A stretch of DNA of 55,140 nt from Actinomycetota bacterium (GTDB taxonomy: Bacteria; Actinomycetota; Acidimicrobiia; Acidimicrobiales; Ilumatobacteraceae). The stretch lies in NCBI GenBank assembly GCA_009923855.1, contig RFST01000002.1, positions 1 to 55,140 on the forward strand. The letters are read 5' to 3'. A model generated the notes under the pieces. The model worked only from the letters and a program-made list of their open reading frames with translations, searched no databases and was not told where the DNA came from. Shown here in pieces: positions 45,112 to 55,140 of the stretch (within the stretch, counting starts at the first letter, position 1; each line of letters starts with the position of its first letter). The position numbers and the translations under genes were made by a program.

Positions 45112-45303
45112 TCAGCCCTCGATGGTGATCGCTGCGGTCGGGCACAGATCCGCAGCGTCGGTCACCGTGGCGCGCAATTCCTCGCCCGGTTCGTCGATCA
45201 GCACGTAGAGGTAGCCGTCGTCACGCACCTCGAACACCTCAGGACACACCTGGGCGCACCCACCGGTGGCGGAACAGAGATCGAAATCGACAACAACGCG
45301 CAT
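45112..45303 (-). CDS. Small single-cluster ferredoxin
   Basis: MRVVVDFDLCSATGGCAQVCPEVFEVRDDGYLYVLIDEPGEELRATVTDAADLCPTAAITIEG; C-x5-C-x3-CP...CP. Confidence 0.92.
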   Translation of the reverse strand: MRVVVDFDLCSATGGCAQVCPEVFEVRDDGYLYVLIDEPGEELRATVTDAADLCPTAAITIEG

Positions 45304-45312
45304 GAGCCCACC

Positions 45313-47151
<1,839 letters not shown>

Positions 47152-47152
<1 letters not shown>

Positions 47153-47199
47153 TACGTAAGCAGGAGGAGGAACTCGCGGCGGTCGGCGATGGCGCTCAT
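47152..47199 (-). CDS. leuA leader peptide MSAIADRREFLLLLT
   Basis: ATG AGC GCC ATC GCC GAC CGC CGC GAG TTC CTC CTC CTG CTT ACG TAG: four consecutive Leu codons immediately before an attenuator-like structure and leuA. Confidence 0.85.
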
Positions 47200-47207
47200 T
47201 GTTCGAA

Positions 47208-47236
47208 AGGCTACTCCTGTACGTCGTCACAGGCAA
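47208..47236 (-). promoter_or_regulatory. Putative leuL-leuA promoter TTGCCT-N17-TAGCCT
   Basis: -35 at 47231-47236, -10 at 47208-47213, -10 lies 8 nt before the leuL ATG (leaderless geometry). Confidence 0.55.
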
Positions 47237-47324
47237 AGCACCGCGGAAATGTCCGGTGGTGGCTGGGTCGTGTCGATGGCGTGCACGGCGTGTTCCGGGG
47301 GCGGCAGGTAGGGTGCAGGTCACC

Positions 47325-48683
47325 ATGACACACAACAACGCGCGCCCGTCGGGGCGCTCCGGTGGCCGCTCGGGTGGGCGTCGCCGGTCATCAGGTGACC
47401 GCTCCGATCGCGGTCACGAACGTTCACGTCGCGATGATGACACGCCCGCAAGGACTGGCTCGCTAACCGGCGGCAGTGGGTTGGCGCCGGTGGAACCCCC
47501 CACAGGGTTTGTTGCGCTCGGCGTGCCCGAGTCGGTTGACATCGGGTTGGCTGCAGCCGGGTTCGCGCAGCCGTTCGCGATCCAGATCGAAGCGATTCCG
47601 GTGGCGATGAAGGGCCACGACGTGTGCGGTCGAGCCAAGACCGGTTCCGGGAAGACGCTGGCGTTCGGGGTGCCGATGCTGGCGCGGATGCAGGGCCAGG
47701 CCGCCCCGCGGATGCCGCACGGCCTCGTCTTGGTGCCCACCAGAGAGCTCGCGGTCCAGGTCGCTGAGGTACTCGACCCGGTGGCGACCACCGCGGGCCT
47801 GAGCGTGCTGCCGGTCTACGGCGGTGTGGGCCGTGAGCCGCAGATTGCAGCGCTGCAGCGCGGCGCCGATCTCGTCGTTGCGACGCCGTTACGTCTGATC
47901 GATTTGATTAAGTCGGGCGAAGTCGACCTCTCCGCGGTGCAGATCGTCTGCCTCGACGAGGCAGATCGCATGGCCGACGATGGGTTCACACCCCAGGTCG
48001 AGTGGGTGCTGCGTCATTGCACCGGACGGAACCAGACCATGCTGTTCTCCGCAACCCTCGATGGCGATGTCGGTCACCTGATCCGCCACTATCTGACCGA
48101 TCCAGTTGAGGTCGCCATCGATGCCGCCGACGACACAGTGGGCACGATGCACCATCTCTTTCTCGCGGTGCATCACATGGACAAGGCACGGGTGGTGGGA
48201 TCCATCTCACGTGGTTTCGCCAAAACGGTGGTGTTCTGCCAGACGAAACGACTGTGCGACAAAGTCGAGGACAAGCTTCGCGAGGCGGGGGTGGATGCTG
48301 CCGCGATCCACGGGGATCTCTCCCAGGCGGCTCGTGAACGCACCCTGCAACGTTTCGCCGATGGCCGTCTCGCCGTGCTGGTCGCCACCGATGTGGCTGC
48401 CCGTGGAATCGACATCGATGACATCGGCGCCGTCATCCACTATGACCCTGCGGGCGACACGAAGGACTATCTGCATCGCTCGGGGCGGACTGCGCGCGCC
48501 GGCCGTGACGGGTGGGCAGTGACATTCGTCGAGTACAACCAACACACTCAGATGCGGGTGTTGCAACGCCAATTGCGCCTGCCGCTCGGTAAGCCGGTCG
48601 AGGTGTTCTCGAACGATCCGCGACTGAGCGATCTGGCCACGTTCGAGGCAGACACCGCGACCGAAGGCGCGCGGCCAGCCTGA
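47325..48683 (+). CDS. DEAD-box RNA helicase
   Basis: GRAKTGSGKTLAFGVP, VLVPTRELAVQV, VCLDEADRMADDGF, LFSATLDG, VATDVAARGIDI, HRSGRTARAG; RGG-like N-terminus. Confidence 0.96.
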   Translation: MTHNNARPSGRSGGRSGGRRRSSGDRSDRGHERSRRDDDTPARTGSLTGGSGLAPVEPPTGFVALGVPESVDIGLAAAGFAQPFAIQIEAIPVAMKGHDVCGRAKTGSGKTLAFGVPMLARMQGQAAPRMPHGLVLVPTRELAVQVAEVLDPVATTAGLSVLPVYGGVGREPQIAALQRGADLVVATPLRLIDLIKSGEVDLSAVQIVCLDEADRMADDGFTPQVEWVLRHCTGRNQTMLFSATLDGDVGHLIRHYLTDPVEVAIDAADDTVGTMHHLFLAVHHMDKARVVGSISRGFAKTVVFCQTKRLCDKVEDKLREAGVDAAAIHGDLSQAARERTLQRFADGRLAVLVATDVAARGIDIDDIGAVIHYDPAGDTKDYLHRSGRTARAGRDGWAVTFVEYNQHTQMRVLQRQLRLPLGKPVEVFSNDPRLSDLATFEADTATEGARPA

Positions 48684-48688
48684 GGCCC

Positions 48689-49600
48689 ATGCGAGCGATG
48701 CGCCTCGCCGGCGTATGCGCTATTGCCGCGCTCGCAGGGTGCTCGACCAGCGCCGATCCTGCGTCCTCCACAACGACAACCTCGGCGCCGCCGGTAGCAA
48801 TCGCGGCGACCACCACTGCTCCGGCACCTGCTCCCACGCCGTTTGGTCTCGCCGACAGTGTCGCGGTCCGGGTTGATGCGCCGGGTTCGGCTGCCGATGT
48901 CGAGATGACGGTGGAGATGGCAACAACGCCGTCGGCCGAGATTGACCTGTGGACGGATTACGCCACCTGTTCGACCGTGGAGGTAAGCGGAGCGACCGCG
49001 TTGCAGATCGTGGTTGTTCGCGACGGAGCGAGCGTCGTCATCGAAGGCTCGAGTGCCGCCGCTCGCGACGGTGTTGCCGCCGAGGTCATCCCCGCGACTC
49101 TTGTGGTCGCGACTCGATCGGCGGAGTTCTCCAGTGCAGTCACCGTGCGCCCCCAGCCCGACGGATCAGGCACGTTCTCGGGTGTTGTTGGGGGCGATGT
49201 GGTGAGCGGCTCGTATGCCTGTGCGGATGACTCGCCTCGCTCAACCGGCCCGGTTGCTGCATCGATTCGCATTGTTGGCGCTGATGGCGCGGTGCGCCGA
49301 TTCGGTGTGTGGGATCTTGCGGACCGCTGCCCTGGTATTTCTGCCGGTGTTGCACTGTCTGGCGAACTCGGTGCGACTGGAGGTGTTGACGCCGTGGGCA
49401 TTGACGCGGGGGAGGGCACTGTGATGGCCGGCCGCAGCACCGCGGTGGTGCTGGACATCACTGCGGTGGGAGTCCGGTTTGTTGCTCGTGATGCCGCGCT
49501 GATGGTGGCTGCTGACGGGCGCAGTGCTGTGGCCCGTGGCACCGCACTCGGCGGTGAACGCATCGACCTTGCCTGGAGTTGCGACGCTACGAGCGGGTGA
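48689..49600 (+). CDS. Putative lipoprotein of unknown function
   Basis: Signal peptide with lipobox (RLAGVCAIAALAGCSTS), Thr/Pro-rich linker, 6 nt after the helicase stop. Confidence 0.7.
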   Translation: MRAMRLAGVCAIAALAGCSTSADPASSTTTTSAPPVAIAATTTAPAPAPTPFGLADSVAVRVDAPGSAADVEMTVEMATTPSAEIDLWTDYATCSTVEVSGATALQIVVVRDGASVVIEGSSAAARDGVAAEVIPATLVVATRSAEFSSAVTVRPQPDGSGTFSGVVGGDVVSGSYACADDSPRSTGPVAASIRIVGADGAVRRFGVWDLADRCPGISAGVALSGELGATGGVDAVGIDAGEGTVMAGRSTAVVLDITAVGVRFVARDAALMVAADGRSAVARGTALGGERIDLAWSCDATSG

Positions 49601-50177
49601 GCCAGGACGGCCGCTGTTGCTCAAAGGCAGTGATCGCATCGGCGTGGCTCAAGGTGAGCGCGATGTCGTCAAGGCCCTCAAGGAACCGGTGTTGGGTGGC
49701 GTCGTCTATCGGGAAGTCTGCGGTGATACCGGCTGATGGCACCTCCACGACGCGCCGTTCCATATCGACCACGATCGGTGTTGCGGGGTCAGCGTCGATC
49801 GCCGCCCAGATGGCCTCCACGATCTCCATGTCCACCTGAGCCGGCACCAAGCCGTTCTTGGTGCAGTTGTTGCGGAAGATGTCGGAGAAACTCGGCGCGA
49901 TCACCGCGTCGAATCCTGCCTGTTGAATGGCCCACACAGCGTGTTCACGGGAAGAGCCAACACCGAACGCCGGACCTGCCACGATCACGCCGGCGCCGCT
50001 GTAGCGCTGGTCGTTCATCACGAAGGAGGGGTCGTCGCGCCACGTGGAGAAGAGCCCCTTCTCGAAACCGGTGCGTTCTACGCGCTTGAGCCATTCCGCG
50101 GGAATGATCTGGTCGGTGTCGACGTCGCTGCGGCGCAGTGGGAGGCCGGTGGCTGTGATGACTCGGACGGCTTTCAT
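49587..50177 (-). CDS. leuD: 3-isopropylmalate dehydratase small subunit
   Basis: [72 protein letters not shown]. Confidence 0.95.
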   Translation of the reverse strand: MKAVRVITATGLPLRRSDVDTDQIIPAEWLKRVERTGFEKGLFSTWRDDPSFVMNDQRYSGAGVIVAGPAFGVGSSREHAVWAIQQAGFDAVIAPSFSDIFRNNCTKNGLVPAQVDMEIVEAIWAAIDADPATPIVVDMERRVVEVPSAGITADFPIDDATQHRFLEGLDDIALTLSHADAITAFEQQRPSWLTRS

Positions 50178-51592
50178 GACAGATCCTCCGGACGGGTGAA
50201 GCGGCCGGTGACGGCCGTGGCCGCGGCAACACCGGGCGAGACGAGGTGGGTGCGACCCCCACGGCCTTGGCGGCCCTCAAAGTTACGGTTACTTGTGCTC
50301 GCGGCTCTCTCACCGGGTTCGAGACGGTCTGGGTTCATCGCCAGGCACATCGAGCAGCCGGGTTCGCGCCAATCAGCTCCGGCGGCACGAAATACCTCGT
50401 GTAGCCCTTCGGCCTCGGCTTGGGCTTTCACCCGGTGCGAGCCGGGCACGACCATCACGCGCGGCACTGTCACGGTGCGGCCGCGCAGCACATCAGCGGC
50501 GGCGCGGAGGTCCTCGATCCGAGAGTTCGTGCACGACCCGATGAAGACCGTGTCCACAGTGACATCGCGAATCGGGGTGCCGGCCGCGAGCCCCATGTAG
50601 TCGAGGGCCCGTTCGATATTGCCGCGCGATGTGGCGTCACCGGCTGCATCGGGAGACGGAATCACATCGTCGATACCGATGACCTGGCCGGGATTCGTGC
50701 CCCACGTGATTTTCGGCGTGATGTCGGCAGCATCGATGAATACCTCGGTGTCCCACTCGGCGCCGTCATCGCTGCGCAGAGTCGACCATTCGGCGACTGC
50801 GGCATCCCAGTCCGCGCCCTGAGGGGCGTGATCGCGGCCGGCGAGATACTCGAATGTCGTGGCGTCGGGCGCGACGAGGCCCGCGCGAGCACCGGCCTCA
50901 ATCGACATGTTGCATACGGTCATGCGGCCTTCCATCGAGAGGCTCTCAATTGCGGAACCGCGGTATTCGATGACATGGCCCAATCCACCACCGGTGCCGA
51001 TGACCCCGATGATGTGGAGAATCACATCCTTGGCGGTCACCCCGGGTGCAAGTTCTCCATCGACGGTGACCGACATCCATTTCGGTCGCGACTGCGGCAA
51101 CGTCTGAGTGGCGAGTACATGCTCGACCTCGCTCGTGCCGATGCCGAAGGCCAGTGCGCCGAAGGCACCGTGCGTGGCCGTGTGACTGTCACCGCACACG
51201 ATGGTCATACCGGGAAGGGTGCGGCCCTGTTCGGGGCCGATGACGTGAACGATGCCTTGGCCGGCATCGCCCATCGGGTAGTGCGTGATGCCGAATTCGG
51301 CGGCGTTGCGGCGCAGGGTGTCGACCTGGGTTGCCGACACCGGATCGGCGATCGGGCGGTCGATATCGGCGGTGGGCACATTGTGGTCCTCGGTAGCCAC
51401 CGTGAGTTCTGGCCGGCGAACGCTGCGCCCGTTCATCCGCAGCCCGTCGAAGGCCTGCGGACTGGTCACCTCGTGGACGAGATGAAGATCGATATAGATC
51501 AGGTCGGATTCGCCCTCGGTCGATGCGACGAGATGCCGGTTCCAGATCTTCTCGGGCAAGGTGGTGGGACGGTTCGTATCCGATGGGCTCAT
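50174..51592 (-). CDS. leuC: 3-isopropylmalate dehydratase large subunit
   Basis: [71 protein letters not shown]. Confidence 0.96.
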   Translation of the reverse strand: MSPSDTNRPTTLPEKIWNRHLVASTEGESDLIYIDLHLVHEVTSPQAFDGLRMNGRSVRRPELTVATEDHNVPTADIDRPIADPVSATQVDTLRRNAAEFGITHYPMGDAGQGIVHVIGPEQGRTLPGMTIVCGDSHTATHGAFGALAFGIGTSEVEHVLATQTLPQSRPKWMSVTVDGELAPGVTAKDVILHIIGVIGTGGGLGHVIEYRGSAIESLSMEGRMTVCNMSIEAGARAGLVAPDATTFEYLAGRDHAPQGADWDAAVAEWSTLRSDDGAEWDTEVFIDAADITPKITWGTNPGQVIGIDDVIPSPDAAGDATSRGNIERALDYMGLAAGTPIRDVTVDTVFIGSCTNSRIEDLRAAADVLRGRTVTVPRVMVVPGSHRVKAQAEAEGLHEVFRAAGADWREPGCSMCLAMNPDRLEPGERAASTSNRNFEGRQGRGGRTHLVSPGVAAATAVTGRFTRPEDLS

Positions 51593-51648
51593 GGTTGCTC
51601 CAGTGGGGTCGTCACAGCCGACCAACCTATCGGCGGTCGGGCACGGGG

Positions 51649-52599
51649 TCAGAGGCGTCCGACGAGTTGGGCGATGATGGTGACGGGCGTGTCGGCGGGG
51701 AGGCCCACACTGGGGGCCCCCTCGGACCCGAATGCCAACTCGGCGGGGATCGTGAGAACCCGCACACCGCCAACGTTCATACCCTGCAGGCCCTCGAACA
51801 ATCCGGGAACGGTGAAGCCGTCGACCATCTCGATGAGTAGCGCGTTGTTGTCACCCCAGGTGTCGATCAGTTGCACCAGGTTGTCGGCGCGAGCCATCCG
51901 CAGGTGAACGATTGCGGTGTCGCCGATGGCCAGTGCAGCGCCATCTCCGACGATGGCATCGTCGACGACGAGTTCGGTCACGTTGTCCGCCGGAGTGAGT
52001 GCCACCTCCGGTGCATCGGCAGCGGTCGACGACCCGACCACGGCGCGCACCTCGATCATGAAGGTGAGGGCGTCACCTGCACGGATCACACCGCCGGGAG
52101 ATTGGTCGCCGTAGGCAAGTTCTGCAGGGATATCGAGTCGACGTTGCGTACCTGCGCTGGCGCCGATCAGCCCCTGGTCCCAACCATCGATGACTGATCC
52201 CTGGCCAACGGTGAACCGGAAGGGTTCGCCGCGGTCGTATGAGTTGTCGAACTCGACGCCGTCCTCGGAACGGATGCCGGTGTAGTCGACCCACACGGTG
52301 TCGCCCGCCTCCACCGCAGGTCCGGTGCCCTCAACGATGTCGGTGATCACCAGTTCGTTGGGCAGGTCCGTGGGCGGGGTGACATCGGGTCGGTCGCTTG
52401 CGCCGTCGGAGGGTTCGTCGGCGGGGGCGTCGGCCGGTTCGTCGGCAGAGCCCTCGCTAGCGGGGGTCAATTCGACGTCGGTGACGTTGGCGTCGTCCAC
52501 GCTCTGGTCGTCGCCACCACAGGCGTTCAGCACCAGGGCACCCGCCGCGACGGTGGTGCTGAGCAGCAACGAGGTTCTCGGACGGCGGCGCAATGACAT
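51649..52599 (-). CDS. FKBP-type peptidyl-prolyl isomerase lipoprotein with a second FKBP-like domain
   Basis: Lipobox VLNACGG; acidic [17 protein letters not shown] linker; [82 protein letters not shown]. Confidence 0.9.
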   Translation of the reverse strand: MSLRRRPRTSLLLSTTVAAGALVLNACGGDDQSVDDANVTDVELTPASEGSADEPADAPADEPSDGASDRPDVTPPTDLPNELVITDIVEGTGPAVEAGDTVWVDYTGIRSEDGVEFDNSYDRGEPFRFTVGQGSVIDGWDQGLIGASAGTQRRLDIPAELAYGDQSPGGVIRAGDALTFMIEVRAVVGSSTAADAPEVALTPADNVTELVVDDAIVGDGAALAIGDTAIVHLRMARADNLVQLIDTWGDNNALLIEMVDGFTVPGLFEGLQGMNVGGVRVLTIPAELAFGSEGAPSVGLPADTPVTIIAQLVGRL

Positions 52600-52609
52600 G
52601 CCCGCGACG

Positions 52610-54001
52610 CTACTGGGCGTCGGCGGCGCTGCGTCGCCGGGCCAGCCACTCGGCTTCGGCGACCCCGGCAGGGGTGGAGGGTGTCGCAGCGACGAATGGC
52701 CATAGCTCTTCGGCGATGCGCCGATAGTTGCCGGTGGCTTCTAGTTCACCGAGCAGGGCGTAGAGACCGAGGTTGATGCGCTGGATGAACACAAACGCTC
52801 GGGGCACGGTGGCGTACTGGGCGATGGGGCTGGAGCGGTCAAATGTATGACGCACGATGCTCGATGCGTAGGTCGGTGTCCACGTCATCGTGCGATCGGT
52901 CGCGACTGGTTCGTAGAAGTATGAGAAATAGGCGCCGACTTCGTCCGTGCTGACCGGAGCATCCCGCTGCAACATGCCGGCAGACTCCAGTACCGCTCGA
53001 TACCCGGCGGCGTCGTGGTCCACGGCGGCCAGCCGGACCATGGTTTCGAAGGTCTCCATCTCGGTTGCCGTGAAGTGCTTTACAAGTCCGAAGTCCAAGA
53101 ACGTCACGCGCCCGCCGCGGTGGAAGAGATAGTTGCCGGGATGAGGGTCGCCGTTGAACGATCGCATGGTGTACAGGCTGCGGAAGACGAATCGGAAGAT
53201 CGTCTCGGCTGCCGCGTTGCGTTCGGCCTCATCCCAGGTCATCACGTCATCCCAGGTGTGGCCGTTGACCAACTCGGAAGTGAGTACCCGTGCGGTGGAA
53301 TGGCTTGTCACCACCTCGGGGACATGGATGAAGGGATGGTCCCGGTAGAAGTCGGCGAACATCGCTTGGTTCTCGGCCTCGCGTCGGTAGTCGAGTTCTT
53401 CTGTGAGGCGCTGGGTGATTTCCTCGACCAACTCGCTCGGGTCGAGACCACCGAATCCCTGCCGCAGCAGCACGCCCAACATGTCGGCGTTGCGAAGGTC
53501 TGCCGCGATCGCCTCATCGACACCGGGATATTGCACCTTGACCGCCACCGGCCGCTCCACGCCGTCGTCGCCGACGAGCACGGCACGGTGAACCTGACCG
53601 ATTGAGGCTGCGGCGATGGGTTCTGGATCCCACTGGGCGAACACCCGTGTGGGGTCAGCGCCGAGCTGGTCGCGAACGACGCTGGCTGCGAGGTCGGACG
53701 ACATGGGTGGTGCGTCGTTGCGCAGGCTGGCAAGTGCCATCCGGAATGGTTCGGGTAGGCCGTCATCGAGATAACTGGCCATCTGGCCGAGCTTCATCAT
53801 GGCGCCCTTCATCTGGCCGAGTTCGGCCGCGACCTGCTCGGCGGTGGCAAGGCGCCGACGGTTGTCGAGCTCGATGCGCCGCTCCGCAGAGGCAAACACC
53901 TTGCGGGCCGATGTGCCTGCCCACGTGCCGCCCACGCGAGCACCGAGCCGGGCAACCCGAGCGGTACGCGCGAGACGACTGCGGGTCAACCGGTCGCTCA
54001 T
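52610..54001 (-). CDS. ABC1/UbiB-family atypical kinase (AarF-like)
   Basis: MKLGQMASYLDD (KxGQ), AAASIGQVHRAVL, VAVKVQYPGVDEAI, FNGDPHPGNYLF, VTFLDFGLVKHF. Confidence 0.92.
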   Translation of the reverse strand: MSDRLTRSRLARTARVARLGARVGGTWAGTSARKVFASAERRIELDNRRRLATAEQVAAELGQMKGAMMKLGQMASYLDDGLPEPFRMALASLRNDAPPMSSDLAASVVRDQLGADPTRVFAQWDPEPIAAASIGQVHRAVLVGDDGVERPVAVKVQYPGVDEAIAADLRNADMLGVLLRQGFGGLDPSELVEEITQRLTEELDYRREAENQAMFADFYRDHPFIHVPEVVTSHSTARVLTSELVNGHTWDDVMTWDEAERNAAAETIFRFVFRSLYTMRSFNGDPHPGNYLFHRGGRVTFLDFGLVKHFTATEMETFETMVRLAAVDHDAAGYRAVLESAGMLQRDAPVSTDEVGAYFSYFYEPVATDRTMTWTPTYASSIVRHTFDRSSPIAQYATVPRAFVFIQRINLGLYALLGELEATGNYRRIAEELWPFVAATPSTPAGVAEAEWLARRRSAADAQ

Positions 54002-54906
54002 CGCGATGTTCCCAGTGCGTGGCGCGTGGCGCGCACCAATGTAGGAACGAAGCGGTCTGCAACCGCCACGATCGCATCGTGTTCACCGTCCACGCGGAAT
54101 GCAGCGGCATGCTCGATCGCCTCGAAGAGTCGAACCTGTCGGCGCAATGGCACAACCGGGTCGCGCATGGTGACGACGATCGACACCGGCACGTCGATCT
54201 CGCCAATCCAGTCCAGAGAGGAGAACGATCCGAGTGCCCGGCCGGCCTCGAGCACCATGCGCCAGTCGTGTCGTGCCGCCTGCGACACCGCCCATGGGCC
54301 CCAGGTCTGGGTCTTGCGTTGCAGGTACACCTGATCCGAGATCCAGTCACGTGCCTGACCGGGAGTGACCCGAGCGAGCGCTGCCAATCCTGTGAGCCCG
54401 AGGAACGACAGTCGTTCGTCGCGCGCCTCGGCAAAACTGCCGGCTGTGGCACACAGCACCATGCCGGCAACCCGGTCGGGATGGCGCTGCCACACCAACT
54501 GCGCAATCGCCCCGCCCATCGAATAGCCCACGGGCACGATGCGCTCAACGCCAAGTGCATCTGCCACACGGATCACATCGTCGGCGCAGTCCTCGAGGCG
54601 CACTGCACGGCGTGCCCGCAACCCCCCGGCATGGCCGCGATGGTCGTGGGCGAACAGGGCGGCCTCTTGTGCGAGGGCTCCATAGGCGGGAAAGAAGTTG
54701 ATGTCGGCGCTGGCGGTCCACCCGTGGAGCAGAGCGAGAGTGGCCGGCGACGACGAGATGTCGCCGGCGACACGAGCCTCGACGGTGCCCAGGCGTCCGA
54801 GGTCGACCTGATGCAGCGGTGGTAGGTCCGGTGGTGCGCTGATCTCGACGTCGTCGCTGTGGACGGCGTCTGTTCCGTCGGGTGCGTGGGTGTCGATGGT
54901 GTTCAG
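53998..54906 (-). CDS. Alpha/beta hydrolase, start codon uncertain (no ATG/GTG/TTG upstream of the conserved core)
   Basis: Manual in-frame extension of ORF 53998..54621: ...LALLHGWTASADINFFPAYGALAQEAALFAHDHRGHAGGLRARRAVRLEDCADDV...VPVGYSMGGAIAQLV. CTG at 54906 preceded by GAGG at 8 nt. Confidence 0.75.
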   Translation of the reverse strand: MNTIDTHAPDGTDAVHSDDVEISAPPDLPPLHQVDLGRLGTVEARVAGDISSSPATLALLHGWTASADINFFPAYGALAQEAALFAHDHRGHAGGLRARRAVRLEDCADDVIRVADALGVERIVPVGYSMGGAIAQLVWQRHPDRVAGMVLCATAGSFAEARDERLSFLGLTGLAALARVTPGQARDWISDQVYLQRKTQTWGPWAVSQAARHDWRMVLEAGRALGSFSSLDWIGEIDVPVSIVVTMRDPVVPLRRQVRLFEAIEHAAAFRVDGEHDAIVAVADRFVPTLVRATRHALGTSR

Positions 54907-54924
54907 GGGGATCGCCTCGGTTGG

Positions 54925-55140
54925 TCAGAGATCATCGATTGCGATGATCTCCACTCGCAACACACCGTTGGGACCCTCGTATTCCAGTGGTCCGAGGTCG
55001 GCCTCGGCCAATGCCTGCCCGAGGGGTGAGTGTGGGCCGACGATCGTGATGTCGTCGGGCAGGCCAGCGGCCTCTTCTTGGTTCCCCACGATGTAACGCT
55101 CGGCATCATCGGGGCTATCGCCCTCGTAGATCATCGTGAT
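54925..55140 (-). CDS. greA: GreA/GreB-family transcription elongation factor, C-terminal part, runs off right edge
   Basis: YEGDSPDDAERYIVGNQEEAAGLPDDITIVGPHSPLGQALAEADLGPLEYEGPNGVLRVEIIAIDDL. Confidence 0.8.
   Translation of the reverse strand: MTMIYEGDSPDDAERYIVGNQEEAAGLPDDITIVGPHSPLGQALAEADLGPLEYEGPNGVLRVEIIAIDDL

Noticed and set aside
47199-47324. Upstream extension of the DEAD-box helicase ORF
   Set aside because: Overlaps the leuL promoter and leader region on the other strand; ATG 47325 (MTHNNARPSG) starts a typical RGG-like N-terminus.
51600-51648. Inverted repeat CCGACC...GGTCGG between leuC and the FKBP gene, considered as a leu leader
   Set aside because: No leader ORF with Leu codons and no U-tract; more likely a weak intergenic hairpin.
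52370-52470. Apparent short tandem repeat (gtcggagggttcgtcggcgggggcgtcggccggttcgtcggcaga)
   Set aside because: Explained by the acidic ADEP/DEPSDG linker coding sequence of the FKBP lipoprotein.

Overview
High-GC, gene-dense chromosomal core of an actinobacterium, probably Acidimicrobiia-like (inferred from gene content and order only). I saw no rRNA, tRNA, transposase, integrase, prophage or CRISPR array. Contents left to right: partial S9 peptidase, nucleoside hydrolase, thiolase-like protein, rpiB-glyA-wecA-like, a complete F1Fo ATP synthase operon (atpZ/I-B-E-F'-F-H-A-G-D-C), glpX, second S9 peptidase, J-domain protein, MFS transporter, murA, nfu, meaB, truncated AbiEi-like protein, enoyl-CoA hydratase, GT4/glgB, azlCD, galT, cysteine desulfurase-mnmA-MetE-like-ligA, PASTA-domain pseudokinase, SDR, SCP2, OSBS/NSAR plus GNAT, serA, pyrF, ferredoxin, leuA, DEAD-box helicase, leuDC, FKBP lipoprotein, ABC1 kinase, alpha/beta hydrolase and partial greA. 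Main points worth a second look: (1) a complete leuA attenuation unit with a 15-aa leader peptide carrying four consecutive Leu codons, a hairpin, a terminator and an apparently leaderless promoter; (2) a recurring TANNNT-N6-9-ATG/GTG signature before about 20 gene or operon starts, suggesting pervasive leaderless transcription, with overlapping divergent -10 boxes at two gene pairs; (3) a PASTA receptor kinase whose catalytic motifs are destroyed; (4) an alpha/beta hydrolase with no ATG/GTG/TTG start upstream of its conserved core, lying in frame behind the greA TGA; (5) an OSBS/NSAR-GNAT pair; (6) active-site substitutions in MurA, RpiB, a MetE-like protein and the LigA zinc finger. All family calls come from reading motifs; no searches or folding were run.
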